64,000 nucleotides of DNA, taken from contig NZ_RDSD01000018.1 in the NCBI RefSeq assembly GCF_003712195.1, forward strand, positions 24,615 to 88,614, in the 5' to 3' direction. Positions 54,015-64,000 of this stretch are shown here, in pieces. The translations under genes and the position numbers were made by a program. Positions within the stretch are counted from its first letter, which is position 1; every line of letters begins with the position of its first letter. The notes below the pieces were generated by a model. The model worked only from the letters and a program-made list of their open reading frames with translations. It had not been told where the DNA came from and made no database searches. This DNA is from Proteiniphilum sp. X52. GTDB taxonomy: Bacteria > Bacteroidota > Bacteroidia > Bacteroidales > Dysgonomonadaceae.

Positions 54015-55352
54015 CTAAGCGTTAGTTTTTCTATTCCTGATGATTGTGTTCACCCTGCCTTTTCCCAGCCTGATATGATCAAGTAGCGGGCGGTCCGCGG
54101 GACAGGTGTAACTGCATGAGCCGCATTCAATGCAATCGGCGATACGGTGTTTTTCCGCTTGGTCCCATACCTCGAATTCTGTCAGATTCATCAGTAGGGT
54201 GGGGTTCAGACCCATCGGGCAAACACTTATACATTTGGCGCAACGGATACAATCTTTCATTGCTTTCCGTTTTGCTTCCAATGTGGGAATAAGTAATATC
54301 CCTGACGTTCCTTTGGTCACCGGCACGTCGATACTCGCCAAAGCTTTCCCCATCATGGGGCCGCCACTGACGATCTTGCCGGTGGTTTCTGGTAATCCGC
54401 CGGCCGCGTCGATCAGATTGGCTGCCGGGATACCCACCCGTGAGAGGATATTGCACGGCAGTTTCACATCTTTTCCGGTAACAGTTACCACCCGCTCAAC
54501 CAACGGTTTGTTTTTCTGCACCGCTTCATAAATAGCCAAAACAGTCCCCACGTTCTGTACCACTGCGCCTACCGAAATGGGTAGGGCGCCGCTGGGCACC
54601 TGTCGTCCGATCAGCGCGTCGATCAACTGTTTCTCGCCTCCCTGCGGGTACTGTACCTTCAGGGCTTCCACACTGATACCGGGATATGCTTCCGCGCATT
54701 TCCCGAATTTTTCGATAGCGTCTTTCTTATTGTTTTCAATACCTATGATGGCCTTGTCCACGTTCAATGCTTTCATCACGATGGTGGTACCCACCATGAT
54801 CTCCTCTGTTCTTTCCATCATCAGCCGGTGATCGGAGGTAAGCCAGGGTTCACACTCCACGCCATTGATGATTAGTATTTCCGGTCTGGATCCGGGAGGA
54901 GGAGTCAGTTTTACATGGGTGGGAAAAGTAGCGCCACCCATACCGACAATTCCCGCAGCGGCGATCTTGTCGAGGATCTCCCCGGGGGAGAGGTTACACT
55001 CTTTCTTCAGGTCCGGTGAGCGGTCGATCGACTCTTCCCATTCATCACCTTCCACTTTAATGAATACGGCATCGCGCCTGTACCCGCTTGCATCCATCGT
55101 TTTATCGAGTTTTAACACGGTACCCGATACGGATGAGTGGATATTGGCTGACACGAATCCCACACTCTTGCCGATAAGAGTCCCCACCTTCACGGTATCG
55201 CCTTTTTTCACCACAGGTTGGCAAGGAGCGCCGATGTGTTGGGCCAGCGGAATAATTACCTGATTGGGAATGGCAATGGGTTGTATTGCGTTTCCCGCGG
55301 AGACTTTCTGTTCTTTCGGGTGAATACCGCCAATTCTGAAAGTTTTTAACAT
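54015..55352 (-). CDS. rnfC: Rnf complex subunit C (NADH-binding, iron-sulfur)
   Basis: This 445-residue protein has FRIGGIHPKEQK at the N-terminus, a Rossmann-like part with GGATFPTHVKLTPP and INGVECEPWLTSDHRLM, and an SLBB region. Two 4Fe-4S motifs follow, CIRCAKCISVCPMG near 370 and CIECGSCSYTCPADRP near 410. It reduces NAD with electrons from the membrane path. The usual long Ala/Lys-rich tail of enterobacterial RnfC is absent. Confidence 0.96.
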   Translation of the reverse strand: MLKTFRIGGIHPKEQKVSAGNAIQPIAIPNQVIIPLAQHIGAPCQPVVKKGDTVKVGTLIGKSVGFVSANIHSSVSGTVLKLDKTMDASGYRRDAVFIKVEGDEWEESIDRSPDLKKECNLSPGEILDKIAAAGIVGMGGATFPTHVKLTPPPGSRPEILIINGVECEPWLTSDHRLMMERTEEIMVGTTIVMKALNVDKAIIGIENNKKDAIEKFGKCAEAYPGISVEALKVQYPQGGEKQLIDALIGRQVPSGALPISVGAVVQNVGTVLAIYEAVQKNKPLVERVVTVTGKDVKLPCNILSRVGIPAANLIDAAGGLPETTGKIVSGGPMMGKALASIDVPVTKGTSGILLIPTLEAKRKAMKDCIRCAKCISVCPMGLNPTLLMNLTEFEVWDQAEKHRIADCIECGSCSYTCPADRPLLDHIRLGKGRVNTIIRNRKTNA

Positions 55353-55370
55353 ATATGATATCCTTAAATC

Positions 55371-56234
55371 TTATGCGTCGACTGTGGCTTTTTCCTCTTT
55401 GGGTGATTTATCTTTCCGGGGTGGGAAGTTCAACTCCAAGATGGAATTGGTGGGGCAGACCGGTACACATTTACGGCAGAGCCGGCATTTGTCGTCATTG
55501 ATATAAGCCAGGTTGTTCTCGATGGTAATGGCTTCGAACGGACAGGCCTGCTGGCATTTGCTGCACCCGATACATGCTACCTCGCATGACTTGCGGGCCA
55601 CGCCTCCTTTTTCTTCATTGACGCAACTCACATAGATCCGCCGTGACTTGGGTCCCTGTTTGCGTAGTTCGATAATGTCTTTCGGACATGCTTTTACACA
55701 GGCTCCGCAAGCAGTGCATTTGTCCTCCACCACTTCGGGGAGCATGGTCTCCGGATTGATATGGATGGCGTCGAAAGTGCAGGACGCTTCGCAGTCGCCC
55801 AGCCCGAGACAGCCGAAAGAGCATCCGGTATCTCCACCGTAAAGTGCCGCGGCAATGGTACAGTTGGATGCTCCATCGTAGAGGTTGATGCGGGGACGGT
55901 GCTCACATGTCCCGTTACAGCGCACCACCGCAATCTTTTTCACAGCTACCGGGGCGGCCTGCCCCAGAATCCGGGCCACTTTGTCCATGGTTGCCTGTCC
56001 ACCTACCGGACAATTGAGTCCTTCCAAGGTGTCGGCTTTTACGCAGGCCGATGCAAATGACGCGCATCCGGGGAAACCGCATCCCCCACAGTTGGCAGCG
56101 GGTAAGACATCCTGAACCTCCTGTATGCGAGGATCTTCTTCTACCTTGAATTTTTGCCCGATCAGGTACAATATGGCAGCGCTACCGGCGCCAATCACAC
56201 CTAAAGTTACCACGGCAGTAAGCAATACACTCAT
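55371..56234 (-). CDS. rnfB: Rnf complex subunit B (ferredoxin-oxidising, multi-cluster)
   Basis: This 287-residue protein has an N-terminal membrane anchor, then the 4Fe-4S domain CGGCGFPGCASFA near 49. Further cysteine sets follow, including CTACGACVKACPKDI, CIGCSKCQQACPFEA and CRLCRKCVPVCPTNS. It takes electrons from reduced ferredoxin. It is first in the rnf operon. A 296-bp gap with a 7-bp repeat array separates it from rseC. Confidence 0.96.
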   Translation of the reverse strand: MSVLLTAVVTLGVIGAGSAAILYLIGQKFKVEEDPRIQEVQDVLPAANCGGCGFPGCASFASACVKADTLEGLNCPVGGQATMDKVARILGQAAPVAVKKIAVVRCNGTCEHRPRINLYDGASNCTIAAALYGGDTGCSFGCLGLGDCEASCTFDAIHINPETMLPEVVEDKCTACGACVKACPKDIIELRKQGPKSRRIYVSCVNEEKGGVARKSCEVACIGCSKCQQACPFEAITIENNLAYINDDKCRLCRKCVPVCPTNSILELNFPPRKDKSPKEEKATVDA

Positions 56235-56452
56235 ATTTTGAATTAAAAATTAAAAATTATAAGTGAAAAATTAAAAATCGAGTCCCATCCGAAAAGTCTT
56301 TTTACCCAAATTCCCTCAAAATAACTATTGATTTTCAATGAGTTGGGATCCTGTGAAATCGGTTTTGGGGAATTTCGGAGCATACTCAAAATTAAAAGTG
56401 AAAAGTTGAACAAGACGTCCGGTTTCTCGCAGGGGCAATCCAATTTTCCCTT

Positions 56453-56552
56453 TTCATTCTTCCTTCTTCCCTCTTCATTCTTCCCTTTTCATTCTTCATT
56501 CTTCATTCTTCATTCTTCATTCCTCATTCTTCACTCTTCACTCTTCATTTTC
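56453..56552. repeat. TTCATTC-type 7-bp tandem array between rnfB and rseC
   Basis: About fourteen imperfect units (TTCATTC, TTCCCTC, TTCACTC) run into the rseC 3' end, so the last rseC codons are made of the array. The rest of 56235-56452 is A-rich and contains an imperfect inverted repeat (AAATTCCCTCAAAA at about 56309 and TTTTGGGGAATTT at about 56363). Confidence 0.7.
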
Positions 56553-56950
56553 CTTATATTGAATTGAAACGAGTTTGCCATTTTTTTTCTCAGAAGATAA
56601 AGGATCAGGTAGTACGGGATAAGAGCAACCATTGCGGTGATCGCCCCTTCCGTTTCATTGAAGTTCCATAACGATAAAGTGAGGATAAGCGCTAAAATGA
56701 GTATGATCAGCGGAAGAACAAATGCCCAGAAAACAGCCTTGTGACCCATTGATTCTTTTCCTTCGATAATCACCCTTTCATTTTGATGAAACCGGCCGGA
56801 AAAGTCGACTACCTCGACCAGCTTTTCTTTCGAGTCGGCAGCCATGCAGGCCCCTTTGGCATGACATGCACTACAAGCCGATTGTTGCAGGATACGTACG
56901 GTCACCTGATTGTCGTTGATTTTCTCAATAATTCCTTCGTGTTCGATCAT
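56531..56950 (-). CDS. rseC: RseC/MucC-family Rnf-associated protein
   Basis: This 139-residue protein opens MIEHEGIIEKINDNQVTVRI and has the RseC cysteine pattern SACSACHAKGACMA near 28-41, then two membrane spans (AVFWAFVLPLIILILALIL and ITAMVALIPYYLILYLL). RseC-like proteins often sit with rnf genes and help keep SoxR reduced in enterobacteria. Here it precedes rnfB on the same strand. It may aid assembly or cofactor delivery. Confidence 0.88.
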   Translation of the reverse strand: MIEHEGIIEKINDNQVTVRILQQSACSACHAKGACMAADSKEKLVEVVDFSGRFHQNERVIIEGKESMGHKAVFWAFVLPLIILILALILTLSLWNFNETEGAITAMVALIPYYLILYLLRKKMANSFQFNIRKMKSEE

Positions 56951-57270
56951 GAAACAACAGTAAAATGATCCTTATCTCTTACATCCAATTTGATGACAAA
57001 GTTAAGATTATTTTTGAGATAAGTAAAAGTTTTTTTGAACTTACTCATGGTTTAGACGTTATTAAGCGACCAAAGTATTCGGCATTCAATTTTTCATTTT
57101 GATAGCGTGATTAGGGATATAGATTTTATTTATGATCTGGCTGCGATAAGTTTCTCTGAATTAGCCGAACATTTACAGAAGAGTATTTGTTAAAAAGTTG
57201 AATAGCGGTGCGAAACAGCTGGTTTTATTTTTTGGATTAAAAAAACAAATATATTTGATATTCTATCCTT

Positions 57271-59526
57271 ATGGTTTTTGACATTGACATGATTCGAAAG
57301 GTCTACGCACATCTTCCCGCGAAGATACAACAGGCAAAAGATGCTTTACAACGGCCTTTGACTTTGACTGAAAAAATCCTCTTTGCACATCTTTGGCCCG
57401 GGGTCCCGGTGAAAAATTACCAACGCGCGGGCGATTACGTGGATTTCGCTCCCGATCGCGTGGCGATGCAGGATGCCACGGCGCAGATGGCGTTACTTCA
57501 GTTGATGAATTCCGGACGAACCCATGTGGCGGTACCTTCCACTGTGCACTGTGACCATTTGATTCAGGCATATAAGAACGCACAAACCGATCTGGATGCA
57601 GCCAATATGACTAACAGGGAAGTATATGAGTTCCTTCGCGATGTATCCAACAAATATGGAATTGGCTTCTGGAAACCCGGTGCCGGGATCATTCATCAGG
57701 TGGTGCTCGAAAACTATGCTTTCCCGGGAGGAATGATGGTAGGTACCGATTCGCATACCCCTAACGCAGGCGGGTTGGGTATGATAGCCATTGGTGTGGG
57801 CGGTGCCGACGCGGTGGATGTGATGGCCGGCTTGCCCTGGGAGTTGAAAATGCCGAAACTGATAGGGGTGAAACTGACCGGAAAACTGTCGGGATGGAGT
57901 GCGCCCAAGGATGTGATATTGAAAGTGGCCGGTATTCTTACTGTAAAAGGGGGCACCAATGCCATTATCGAATATTTCGGTGAAGGAGCGGAATCGCTCT
58001 CCGCCACGGGGAAGGGAACCATTTGCAATATGGGGGCCGAAGTGGGGGCTACCACTTCTATCTTCCCGTTCGACGAAAAGTCGGCAGCCTATCTGGAAAG
58101 TACCGGAAGGAAAGAGGTGGCCGACGCAGCCCGCGGGATCATGGAACACCTGCGACCGGATCAGGAGGTAGTCGCCGATCCCGTAAAATATTATGACAAA
58201 TTGATCGAAATAGACCTTTCTCTTCTGGAACCGCATATCAATGGACCCTTTACGCCTGACGCAGCCTATACCATTTCGGAATTCGGTAAAGCGGTGAAAG
58301 AGCATGACTACCCGCGAAAAATGGAGGTGGGATTAATCGGTTCATGTACCAACTCATCGTATGAGGACCTTACCCGGGCGGTTTCCATCGTGAAGCAAGC
58401 ACGGGATGAGAGCGTGCCGGTGAAAGCGCGGTTCCTGATCAATCCCGGCTCAGAGCAGATCCGTTACACGGCTGAACGTGACGGTATCCTCGAAGTCTTC
58501 GAAGCGGCGGGCGCCACCATAATTGCCAATGCGTGTGGCCCCTGTATCGGGCAGTGGAAGCGTGATGATGATGCGAAAGACCGCCCCAATTCCATCGTGA
58601 CTTCGTTTAACCGCAACTTTGCGAAACGGAACGACGGCAATCCCAATACCCATGCATTTGTAACCTCTCCCGAATTGGTAGCCGCGTTGACTATCGCCGG
58701 TGACCTCTGTTTCAATCCGCTGACCGATACCCTTCGAAATGAAAAAGGAGAGTGGGTGAAACTGGTTGAACCCACCGGTTTTGAAATGCCGCCCGGAGGA
58801 TATGATGTGAAAGATGCGGGATACCTGGCACCATCCGAAGACGGAAGCAGTGTACAGGTGGCCATTGACCCCAATTCGAACCGATTGCAGAAGCTCGAAC
58901 CATTCCCCGCGTGGGACGGTGAGGACTATATGGGATTGCCGTTGCTTATCAAGGTAAAAGGAAAATGCACTACCGACCATATCTCCATGGCCGGGCCGTG
59001 GCTCCGTTTCCGCGGACATCTTGATAATATTTCAGATAACATGCTGATCGGAGCGGTGAATGCTTTCAACAATGAGACCAATTCGGTGCTCGACCCCGGA
59101 ACCATGGGCTATTCTCCTGTGCCGACACTTGCCCGGAAATTCAAAGCGGAAGGAGTCGGCTCTGTCGTTGTGGCTGAAGAAAATTATGGTGAGGGCTCTA
59201 GCCGTGAACATGCCGCCATGGAACCGCGCCATCTCAATGTAAAGGTGATCCTGGTTAAATCTTTTGCCCGCATTCATGAGACGAACCTGAAGAAACAGGG
59301 CATGCTGGCGCTTACCTTTGTCAACAAGGAGGATTATGATAACGTCCAGGAAAGGGATAAGATTAGCGTCAAAGGATTAAAAGGGTTTGCTCCCGGTAGA
59401 AACCTGACTGTGGAGTTGCTTCATGCTGATGGCACGAAAGATACTTTTGAAGTAGCCCATACCTATAACGAACAACAAATTGAGTGGTTCAAAGCGGGTA
59501 GTGCGCTGAATGCCATGAATAAATAA
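57271..59526 (+). CDS. Aconitate hydratase, mitochondrial type
   Basis: This 751-residue enzyme resembles eukaryotic mitochondrial aconitase rather than AcnA or Acn[46 protein letters not shown], the cluster cysteines in [13 protein letters not shown] and ACGPCIGQW, and [16 protein letters not shown]. It starts an operon with two isocitrate dehydrogenases and citrate synthase. The 320 bp before it hold no gene, but TATATTTG (57250-57257) may be part of its promoter. Confidence 0.95.
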   Translation: MVFDIDMIRKVYAHLPAKIQQAKDALQRPLTLTEKILFAHLWPGVPVKNYQRAGDYVDFAPDRVAMQDATAQMALLQLMNSGRTHVAVPSTVHCDHLIQAYKNAQTDLDAANMTNREVYEFLRDVSNKYGIGFWKPGAGIIHQVVLENYAFPGGMMVGTDSHTPNAGGLGMIAIGVGGADAVDVMAGLPWELKMPKLIGVKLTGKLSGWSAPKDVILKVAGILTVKGGTNAIIEYFGEGAESLSATGKGTICNMGAEVGATTSIFPFDEKSAAYLESTGRKEVADAARGIMEHLRPDQEVVADPVKYYDKLIEIDLSLLEPHINGPFTPDAAYTISEFGKAVKEHDYPRKMEVGLIGSCTNSSYEDLTRAVSIVKQARDESVPVKARFLINPGSEQIRYTAERDGILEVFEAAGATIIANACGPCIGQWKRDDDAKDRPNSIVTSFNRNFAKRNDGNPNTHAFVTSPELVAALTIAGDLCFNPLTDTLRNEKGEWVKLVEPTGFEMPPGGYDVKDAGYLAPSEDGSSVQVAIDPNSNRLQKLEPFPAWDGEDYMGLPLLIKVKGKCTTDHISMAGPWLRFRGHLDNISDNMLIGAVNAFNNETNSVLDPGTMGYSPVPTLARKFKAEGVGSVVVAEENYGEGSSREHAAMEPRHLNVKVILVKSFARIHETNLKKQGMLALTFVNKEDYDNVQERDKISVKGLKGFAPGRNLTVELLHADGTKDTFEVAHTYNEQQIEWFKAGSALNAMNK

Positions 59527-59546
59527 TCTTTAAACCTACGCTATTT

Positions 59547-60857
59547 ATGATGAATGGAACCCTTGATAACACTGCGTTTGGTCATCCGGATGCTCCTTGG
59601 TTGTGTATAACCCGTCGCGACGGCCGCCTTGTCGTACCCGATCATCCCGTTATTCCCTTCATTGAAGGCGACGGAATAGGAAAAGAGATATCGATCCATG
59701 TGCAGGGGATTGTCGATAGCGCTGTCGACAAGGCATACGGGGGAAAACGAAAAATTGGCTGGAAGGAAGTGCTGGCCGGTGAAAAAGCTTTCAATAAAGT
59801 GGGAAGCTGGTTGCCGGATGAAACCATTGAAGCCTTTCGCGGCTGCCTGGTGGGAATAAAGGGGCCGCTCACCACGCCGGTAGGAGAGGGGATACGCTCA
59901 CTCAATGTGGCTCTCCGCCAGGAATTGGACCTTTATGTATGCCTTCGCCCTGTGCGATGGTTCAAGGGAGTGGCTACACCGTTGCTACATCCCGAGAAAG
60001 TGCATGTTACCATTTTCCGGGAGAATACGGAAGATATCTATGCCGGTATCGAGTGGGCGGCCGGTACGCCGGAGTTGAAGAGGGTTTTAAAATTCCTGCA
60101 GGAAGAGATGGGGGTAGGGAAAATCCGTTTTCCGGAGAGCACCTCGCTGGGAGTGAAACCCGTCTCCGTGGAAGGGACGGAGAGGTTGGTGAGGGCGGCT
60201 ATCGAATATGCCCTGGGACATGGTTTGCCTTCAGTGACCCTGGTGCACAAGGGAAACATCATGAAATTCACCGAAGGGGGGTTCAAAAAATGGGGCTATG
60301 CCCTTGCCGAACGTGAATTTGCCGATCAGACATTCACAGAGAATATTTTCAATAAGATAAAGGCTGAACAGGGGTTGGAAAAAGCCGTGGAAGCTTATAA
60401 CCACGCGATTGAATCGGGAAAGGTCTTTGTCAAGGATGTGATTGCCGACGCGTTTCTTCAGAACACACTTCTTAAACCGGAAGAGTATTCGGTGATCGCG
60501 ACACTCAACCTGAACGGCGATTATATTTCCGACCAGTTGGCGGCGATGGTAGGCGGTATCGGTATCGCGCCGGGTGCTAATATCAATTACCATACGGGAC
60601 ATGCTATTTTTGAGGCGACACACGGCACCGCCCCCGATATTGCCGGGAAAGACAAGGCGAATCCCTGTTCCATGCTGCTTTCAGCAGTAATGATGTTGGA
60701 ATATATGGGATGGAAAGAAGCAGGTGACCTGATCACTTCGGCGTTGGAGGTCCTTTTCGAAAACGGGTATGGGACTTCTGACCTGGCGCAGTTCATGGAA
60801 AACGGAAAACCATTGTCCACATCCGATTTTTCCGGCAAAGTGATTGAGAATCTGTAA
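59547..60857 (+). CDS. icd: Isocitrate dehydrogenase, prokaryotic type, probably NAD-dependent
   Basis: This 436-residue protein is of the E. coli Icd family: [37 protein letters not shown] (keeping the Ser that is phosphorylated in E. coli), [11 protein letters not shown] and [13 protein letters not shown]. At the cofactor site the motif reads [16 protein letters not shown]. coli has KY where this has DI, and V where this has A. Asp-Ile and Ala are the residues of NAD-using members, so NADH is the expected product. It lies 20 bp after aconitase. Confidence 0.93.
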   Translation: MMNGTLDNTAFGHPDAPWLCITRRDGRLVVPDHPVIPFIEGDGIGKEISIHVQGIVDSAVDKAYGGKRKIGWKEVLAGEKAFNKVGSWLPDETIEAFRGCLVGIKGPLTTPVGEGIRSLNVALRQELDLYVCLRPVRWFKGVATPLLHPEKVHVTIFRENTEDIYAGIEWAAGTPELKRVLKFLQEEMGVGKIRFPESTSLGVKPVSVEGTERLVRAAIEYALGHGLPSVTLVHKGNIMKFTEGGFKKWGYALAEREFADQTFTENIFNKIKAEQGLEKAVEAYNHAIESGKVFVKDVIADAFLQNTLLKPEEYSVIATLNLNGDYISDQLAAMVGGIGIAPGANINYHTGHAIFEATHGTAPDIAGKDKANPCSMLLSAVMMLEYMGWKEAGDLITSALEVLFENGYGTSDLAQFMENGKPLSTSDFSGKVIENL

Positions 60858-60980
60858 TAATGTTTACTTCTGTAAACAAATCCAGGCAAAAGAATGTTAA
60901 AAAGACGGGATGCCGTTACTCTGTCGCCATTGAAGGAAGTTTTCGTCAAGCTAAGTAAATAATAAACAAAATATATCACT

Positions 60981-62336
60981 ATGGATAATGAACAATTGAG
61001 AAAAACATTGTCGGACTCTGTTGCCTTCACAAGCAATATCGACAAGGATCTTTTTACCAAGATGGGTGTGAAGCGCGGCCTTCGCAATGAAGATCACTCG
61101 GGAGTACTTGCCGGACTTACACGTGTGGGCGATGTGGTAGGCTATGAACGTCAGCTTGACGGTACCTTGACCCCTGTGCCGGGTAAACTTTTTTATCGGG
61201 GAATGGATGTGGAGGAGCTGGTGAGGGGTGTGCAACAGGAAAACCGCCTGGGATTCGAGGAGGCTACTTTTCTGCTTTTGTCGGGTCGCCTTCCCAATAG
61301 TGAAGAGCTAAAAGCCGCGGAGCAACTGATTGCACAGACGATGCCGTTGAATCACAGGGCCACCATGAATATTATGGCCCTGAAGGGAGGGAATATTATG
61401 AATATCCTGGCCAGGAGCGTGCTGGAACTTTATACCTATGATGAAAATCCGGATGATATCTCTCCTGAAAATCTTATCAGCCAGTCGATCAACCTGATTG
61501 CCAAATTCCCTACCATTATCGCCTACGCTTATCAGGTGTTGAGGCATGACCAGATGGGGCGTTCCCTGCATATCCGCCATCCTTATGAAGACCGTTCGGT
61601 GGCGGAGAATTTCTTATATATGATGAAGGGGCGTGACAGTTATACGGAGCTTGATGTGAAAATTCTCGACTTGGCGCTGGTGCTTCATGCGGAACATGGA
61701 GGAGGAAACAACTCCACTTTCTCGGTACGGGTCACCAGTTCGACCGAAACGGATACCTATTCTGCCATTGCCGCGGGTATCGGTTCATTGAAAGGGCCGC
61801 TCCATGGAGGAGCCAACATCAAGGTGCAAGGCATGTTGGAAGACATGAGGAAAAATGTGAAAGACTGGACAAACCGGTCACAGATAGACGAGTATCTGAC
61901 AAAAATATTGAGGAAAGAGGCATACGACCGCACCGGCCTTATCTACGGTATCGGCCATGCCGTCTATACGATCAGCGACCCGCGTGCCATACTATTGAAA
62001 GAGATGGCGCGTGATCTGGCCAAGGAAAAAGGGCGTGAAGAGGAGTTCGCCTTTATGGAGTTGATAGAAGAACGGGCCGTAGAGGTATTTCTTGGTTTCA
62101 AGAAGAGTACGGCCAAGGCACGGACATGTATCAACGTGGACTTCTATTCGGGGTTTGTGTACGATGCTCTCGGATTACCCCCGGAGGTGTTCACGCCGCT
62201 TTTTGCCATGGCGCGTATCGTGGGTTGGTCGGCCCACCGGATCGAGGAGATGAATTTCATCAGCAAACGCCTGATCCGTCCGGCATACAAAAACGTGCGT
62301 GAGAAACAACCCTTTATCCCGATGAATGAACGATAA
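60981..62336 (+). CDS. gltA: Citrate synthase
   Basis: This 451-residue protein has the Bacteroidetes-type N-terminal extension of about 60 residues, then [14 protein letters not shown]. The active-site histidines are in [15 protein letters not shown] and [14 protein letters not shown], with [11 protein letters not shown], and the catalytic Asp in [18 protein letters not shown]. It condenses acetyl-CoA and oxaloacetate. It lies 123 bp after icd and 12 bp before the second IDH. Confidence 0.95.
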   Translation: MDNEQLRKTLSDSVAFTSNIDKDLFTKMGVKRGLRNEDHSGVLAGLTRVGDVVGYERQLDGTLTPVPGKLFYRGMDVEELVRGVQQENRLGFEEATFLLLSGRLPNSEELKAAEQLIAQTMPLNHRATMNIMALKGGNIMNILARSVLELYTYDENPDDISPENLISQSINLIAKFPTIIAYAYQVLRHDQMGRSLHIRHPYEDRSVAENFLYMMKGRDSYTELDVKILDLALVLHAEHGGGNNSTFSVRVTSSTETDTYSAIAAGIGSLKGPLHGGANIKVQGMLEDMRKNVKDWTNRSQIDEYLTKILRKEAYDRTGLIYGIGHAVYTISDPRAILLKEMARDLAKEKGREEEFAFMELIEERAVEVFLGFKKSTAKARTCINVDFYSGFVYDALGLPPEVFTPLFAMARIVGWSAHRIEEMNFISKRLIRPAYKNVREKQPFIPMNER

Positions 62337-62348
62337 CCCTCCCCTTCC

Positions 62349-63572
62349 ATGCAAAAGATAAAAGTCAATAATCCTATCGTTGAGTTGGATGGTGACGAGA
62401 TGACCCGCATCATCTGGTCCTTCATCAAGGAACAACTCATCTTACCCTATCTCGACCTGGATATTAAATATTACGATCTGAGTATACAACATCGCGATGC
62501 AACGGAAGACCATGTGACGGTGGAAGCTGCCGAGGCCATCAAAAAATATAATGTAGGAGTCAAGTGCGCCACCATCACGCCGGATGAGGCGCGCGTGAAG
62601 GAATTCGGACTGAAGCGGATGTGGAAATCACCCAACGGAACCATCCGTAATATTGTGGGAGGAACGGTATTCCGCGAGCCGATCATCTGCAGCAATATCC
62701 CCCGTTATGTACAGGGATGGACTCAACCCATTATCATCGGGCGTCATGCCTTTGGCGACCAGTACCGGGCCACGGATAAGGTTATCAGGGGGAAAGGCAC
62801 GCTCCGCCTTACCTTCACCAACGAAGAGGGTGAAACACAAAGCTGGGAAGTGTATGATTTCAAGGGGGACGGGGTCGCCATGGCGATGTACAATACCGAC
62901 GAGTCTGTCTACGGATTTGCCCGTTCGTCCTTCCAGATGGCGCTAACCAAAAGATATCCGCTCTATCTCTCTACCAAGAATACTATCCTGAAAGCCTATG
63001 ACGGTAGATTTAAGGATATTTTTCAGGAGGTGTATGAGAATGAATTCAAAGCCGAATTTGAGAGGGCCGGCATCACTTATGAACATCGGTTGATCGATGA
63101 TATGGTGGCTGCGGCCATGAAGTGGAGCGGGGGATTTGTATGGGCATGCAAGAACTACGACGGGGATGTGCAATCCGATACGGTGGCGCAGGGTTTCGGT
63201 TCGCTGGGGATGATGTCTTCCGTATTGGTGACACCCGACGGTAAAACGGTGGAGGCCGAAGCGGCACATGGCACCGTGACGCGGCACTATCGCCAGCATC
63301 AGCAGGGTAGAGAGACCAGTACCAATCCCATTGCTTCTATTTTCGCATGGACACGAGGATTGGCGCACCGGGGACGGCTCGACGGCAATCCACCGCTTAT
63401 CGACTTCTGTGAGAAGTTGGAACAGGTGTGTATAGAGACCGTGGAAGGGGGTGAGATGACCAAAGACCTGGCACTCCTCGTCTACGGGAACGACGCGTCG
63501 CGTGACACCTATCTCACTACGCAGGAGTTCCTGCAGGCGTTGAAGCGGAATCTGGAAAAGAAGTGGGTTTAG
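62349..63572 (+). CDS. Isocitrate dehydrogenase, eukaryotic type, NADP-dependent
   Basis: This 407-residue enzyme is of the IDH1/IDH2 family: [80 protein letters not shown] and the NADP-binding [22 protein letters not shown], where Arg and His contact the 2'-phosphate. It makes NADPH for biosynthesis. Together with the adjacent NAD-type enzyme, two unrelated subfamilies of IDH are in one operon. Confidence 0.95.
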   Translation: MQKIKVNNPIVELDGDEMTRIIWSFIKEQLILPYLDLDIKYYDLSIQHRDATEDHVTVEAAEAIKKYNVGVKCATITPDEARVKEFGLKRMWKSPNGTIRNIVGGTVFREPIICSNIPRYVQGWTQPIIIGRHAFGDQYRATDKVIRGKGTLRLTFTNEEGETQSWEVYDFKGDGVAMAMYNTDESVYGFARSSFQMALTKRYPLYLSTKNTILKAYDGRFKDIFQEVYENEFKAEFERAGITYEHRLIDDMVAAAMKWSGGFVWACKNYDGDVQSDTVAQGFGSLGMMSSVLVTPDGKTVEAEAAHGTVTRHYRQHQQGRETSTNPIASIFAWTRGLAHRGRLDGNPPLIDFCEKLEQVCIETVEGGEMTKDLALLVYGNDASRDTYLTTQEFLQALKRNLEKKWV

Positions 63573-63573
63573 T

Positions 63574-63905
63574 CCCGTTGTTAGAGAGTTCCAGAAACTT
63601 GTCATACCCTCTTTTATTGATGTTTTCTTTGGTTATCTTCCCGCTAGAATATCCATTGCTTTACCTCATCGGGCTCATTCTTGATTCTTGCGCCGATAAT
63701 GTATTTGTATCGCGCTGATTCAAGTAGTTCGATGTTCTTCTTGTTCACCAATCCGGAATCGACTACCACCACGAAGTCCGTCAAATCGAACCTTTTGACA
63801 AAATCTTCACGGACGATAACAAGATGTCTGAACACTTCGTCTTCGATGCAGTCAAAGCCCACCAGGCGGAAAACCCGGTCTAAAATTAATTGGGTACCAT
63901 TTAAA
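63574..63905 (-). pseudogene. IS1634-type transposase, internally deleted
   Basis: The minus strand holds three transposase blocks in the right order but with the parts between missing. They are TQLILDRVFRLVGFDCIEDEVFRHLVI (about 63905-63820), FVKRFDLTDFVVVVDSGLVNKKNIELLE to IIGARIKNEPDEVKQWI, then after a stop and a frame change GKITKENINKRGYDKFLEL (63645-63574). The full transposase would have over 500 residues. No inverted ends are visible. The relic abuts the IDH stop codon. Confidence 0.65.
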
Positions 63906-64000
63906 TTTCGGGAGCATTTATGGCAATGCCGAAACCGCGGGAGCCAAATACATGATCGTGGAGGTGGAAAGATACACCCAAGGATTAAGTCCTTTTGAAA
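63890..64000 (+). pseudogene. Truncated gene, possible sugar phosphate isomerase/epimerase end
   Basis: To the right of the transposase relic a plus-strand frame reads NFGSIYGNAETAGAKYMIVE then VERYTQGLSPFE and continues off the window. This resembles the last strand and helices of TIM-barrel sugar phosphate isomerase/epimerases (AP-endonuclease 2 superfamily), with the N-terminal part removed by the insertion. The assignment rests on about 32 residues only. Confidence 0.3.

Noticed and set aside
57055..57192. 45-codon plus-strand frame (reads DIDFIYDLAAISFSELAEH)
   Set aside because: It has no start codon, no family match that I recognise, and lies after a stop. It may be a gene relic but could be chance.

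Overview
The window looks like a chromosomal segment of an anaerobic member of the Bacteroidales. The evidence is a SusC/SusD pair with an ECF sigma/FecR switch, fused lpxC-fabZ, a TPP-riboswitch/TonB receptor/PnuT unit, Bacteroidetes-type promoters (TTG or TTTG, about 20 bp, then TAnnTTTG) and an Rnf operon. The Dysgonomonadaceae (Proteiniphilum-like) are a guess within that order.

Layout. 1-2940: end of a DPM1-like glycosyltransferase overlapping dihydroorotase, then a GT-B glycosyltransferase. 2942-3966: relic of a coiled-coil protein and a Bro-N/Fic fusion. 3989-13689 (minus): a polysaccharide-utilisation locus of sigma factor, FecR, SusC, SusD and GH92. 14143-20310 (minus): a MITE, aroB, a GH3/beta-lactamase fusion and a split 5'-nucleotidase. 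20511-23740: rplS, recO, thiN, a membrane gene and a broken Rrf2 regulator. 24277-29407: a 2-oxoacid dehydrogenase operon whose lipoyl domain sits on E3 and not on E2, with a second MITE between the E1 genes. 29468-32559 (minus): thiamin uptake under a TPP riboswitch. 32897-38511: rel/spoT, an envelope trio, miaB, a probable small RNA and an anchored protein. 38551-42967: CoA-transferase and an AcnA-type aconitase. 43284-49221: tRNA-Pro, lpxD, lpxC/fabZ, lpxA, and agmatine-to-putrescine genes. 49304-56950 (minus): a Ser/Arg-rich secreted protein, rnfBCDGEA and rseC. 57271-63572: a second aconitase, a predicted NAD-type isocitrate dehydrogenase, citrate synthase and a NADP-type isocitrate dehydrogenase. 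63574-64000: deleted IS1634-type transposase next to a truncated gene.

Functional links. The citrate synthase/aconitase/IDH cluster makes 2-oxoglutarate with both NADH and NADPH. The 2-oxoacid dehydrogenase and the CoA-transferase handle acetyl-CoA and acetate. Rnf links reduced ferredoxin to NADH and an ion gradient.

The least explained material is non-coding. There are six copies of a palindromic element (consensus ends TATGGAACC and GGTTTCATA) placed 20-31 bp upstream of start codons, with a seventh tandem-like copy upstream of the sigma gene counted among them. There are also 7-bp-period tandem arrays in five intergenic regions, two near-identical MITEs, and a short promoter-terminator unit with no open reading frame. 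No CRISPR array, prophage or complete insertion sequence was seen. Nothing here can be called a new defence or biosynthetic system with confidence.
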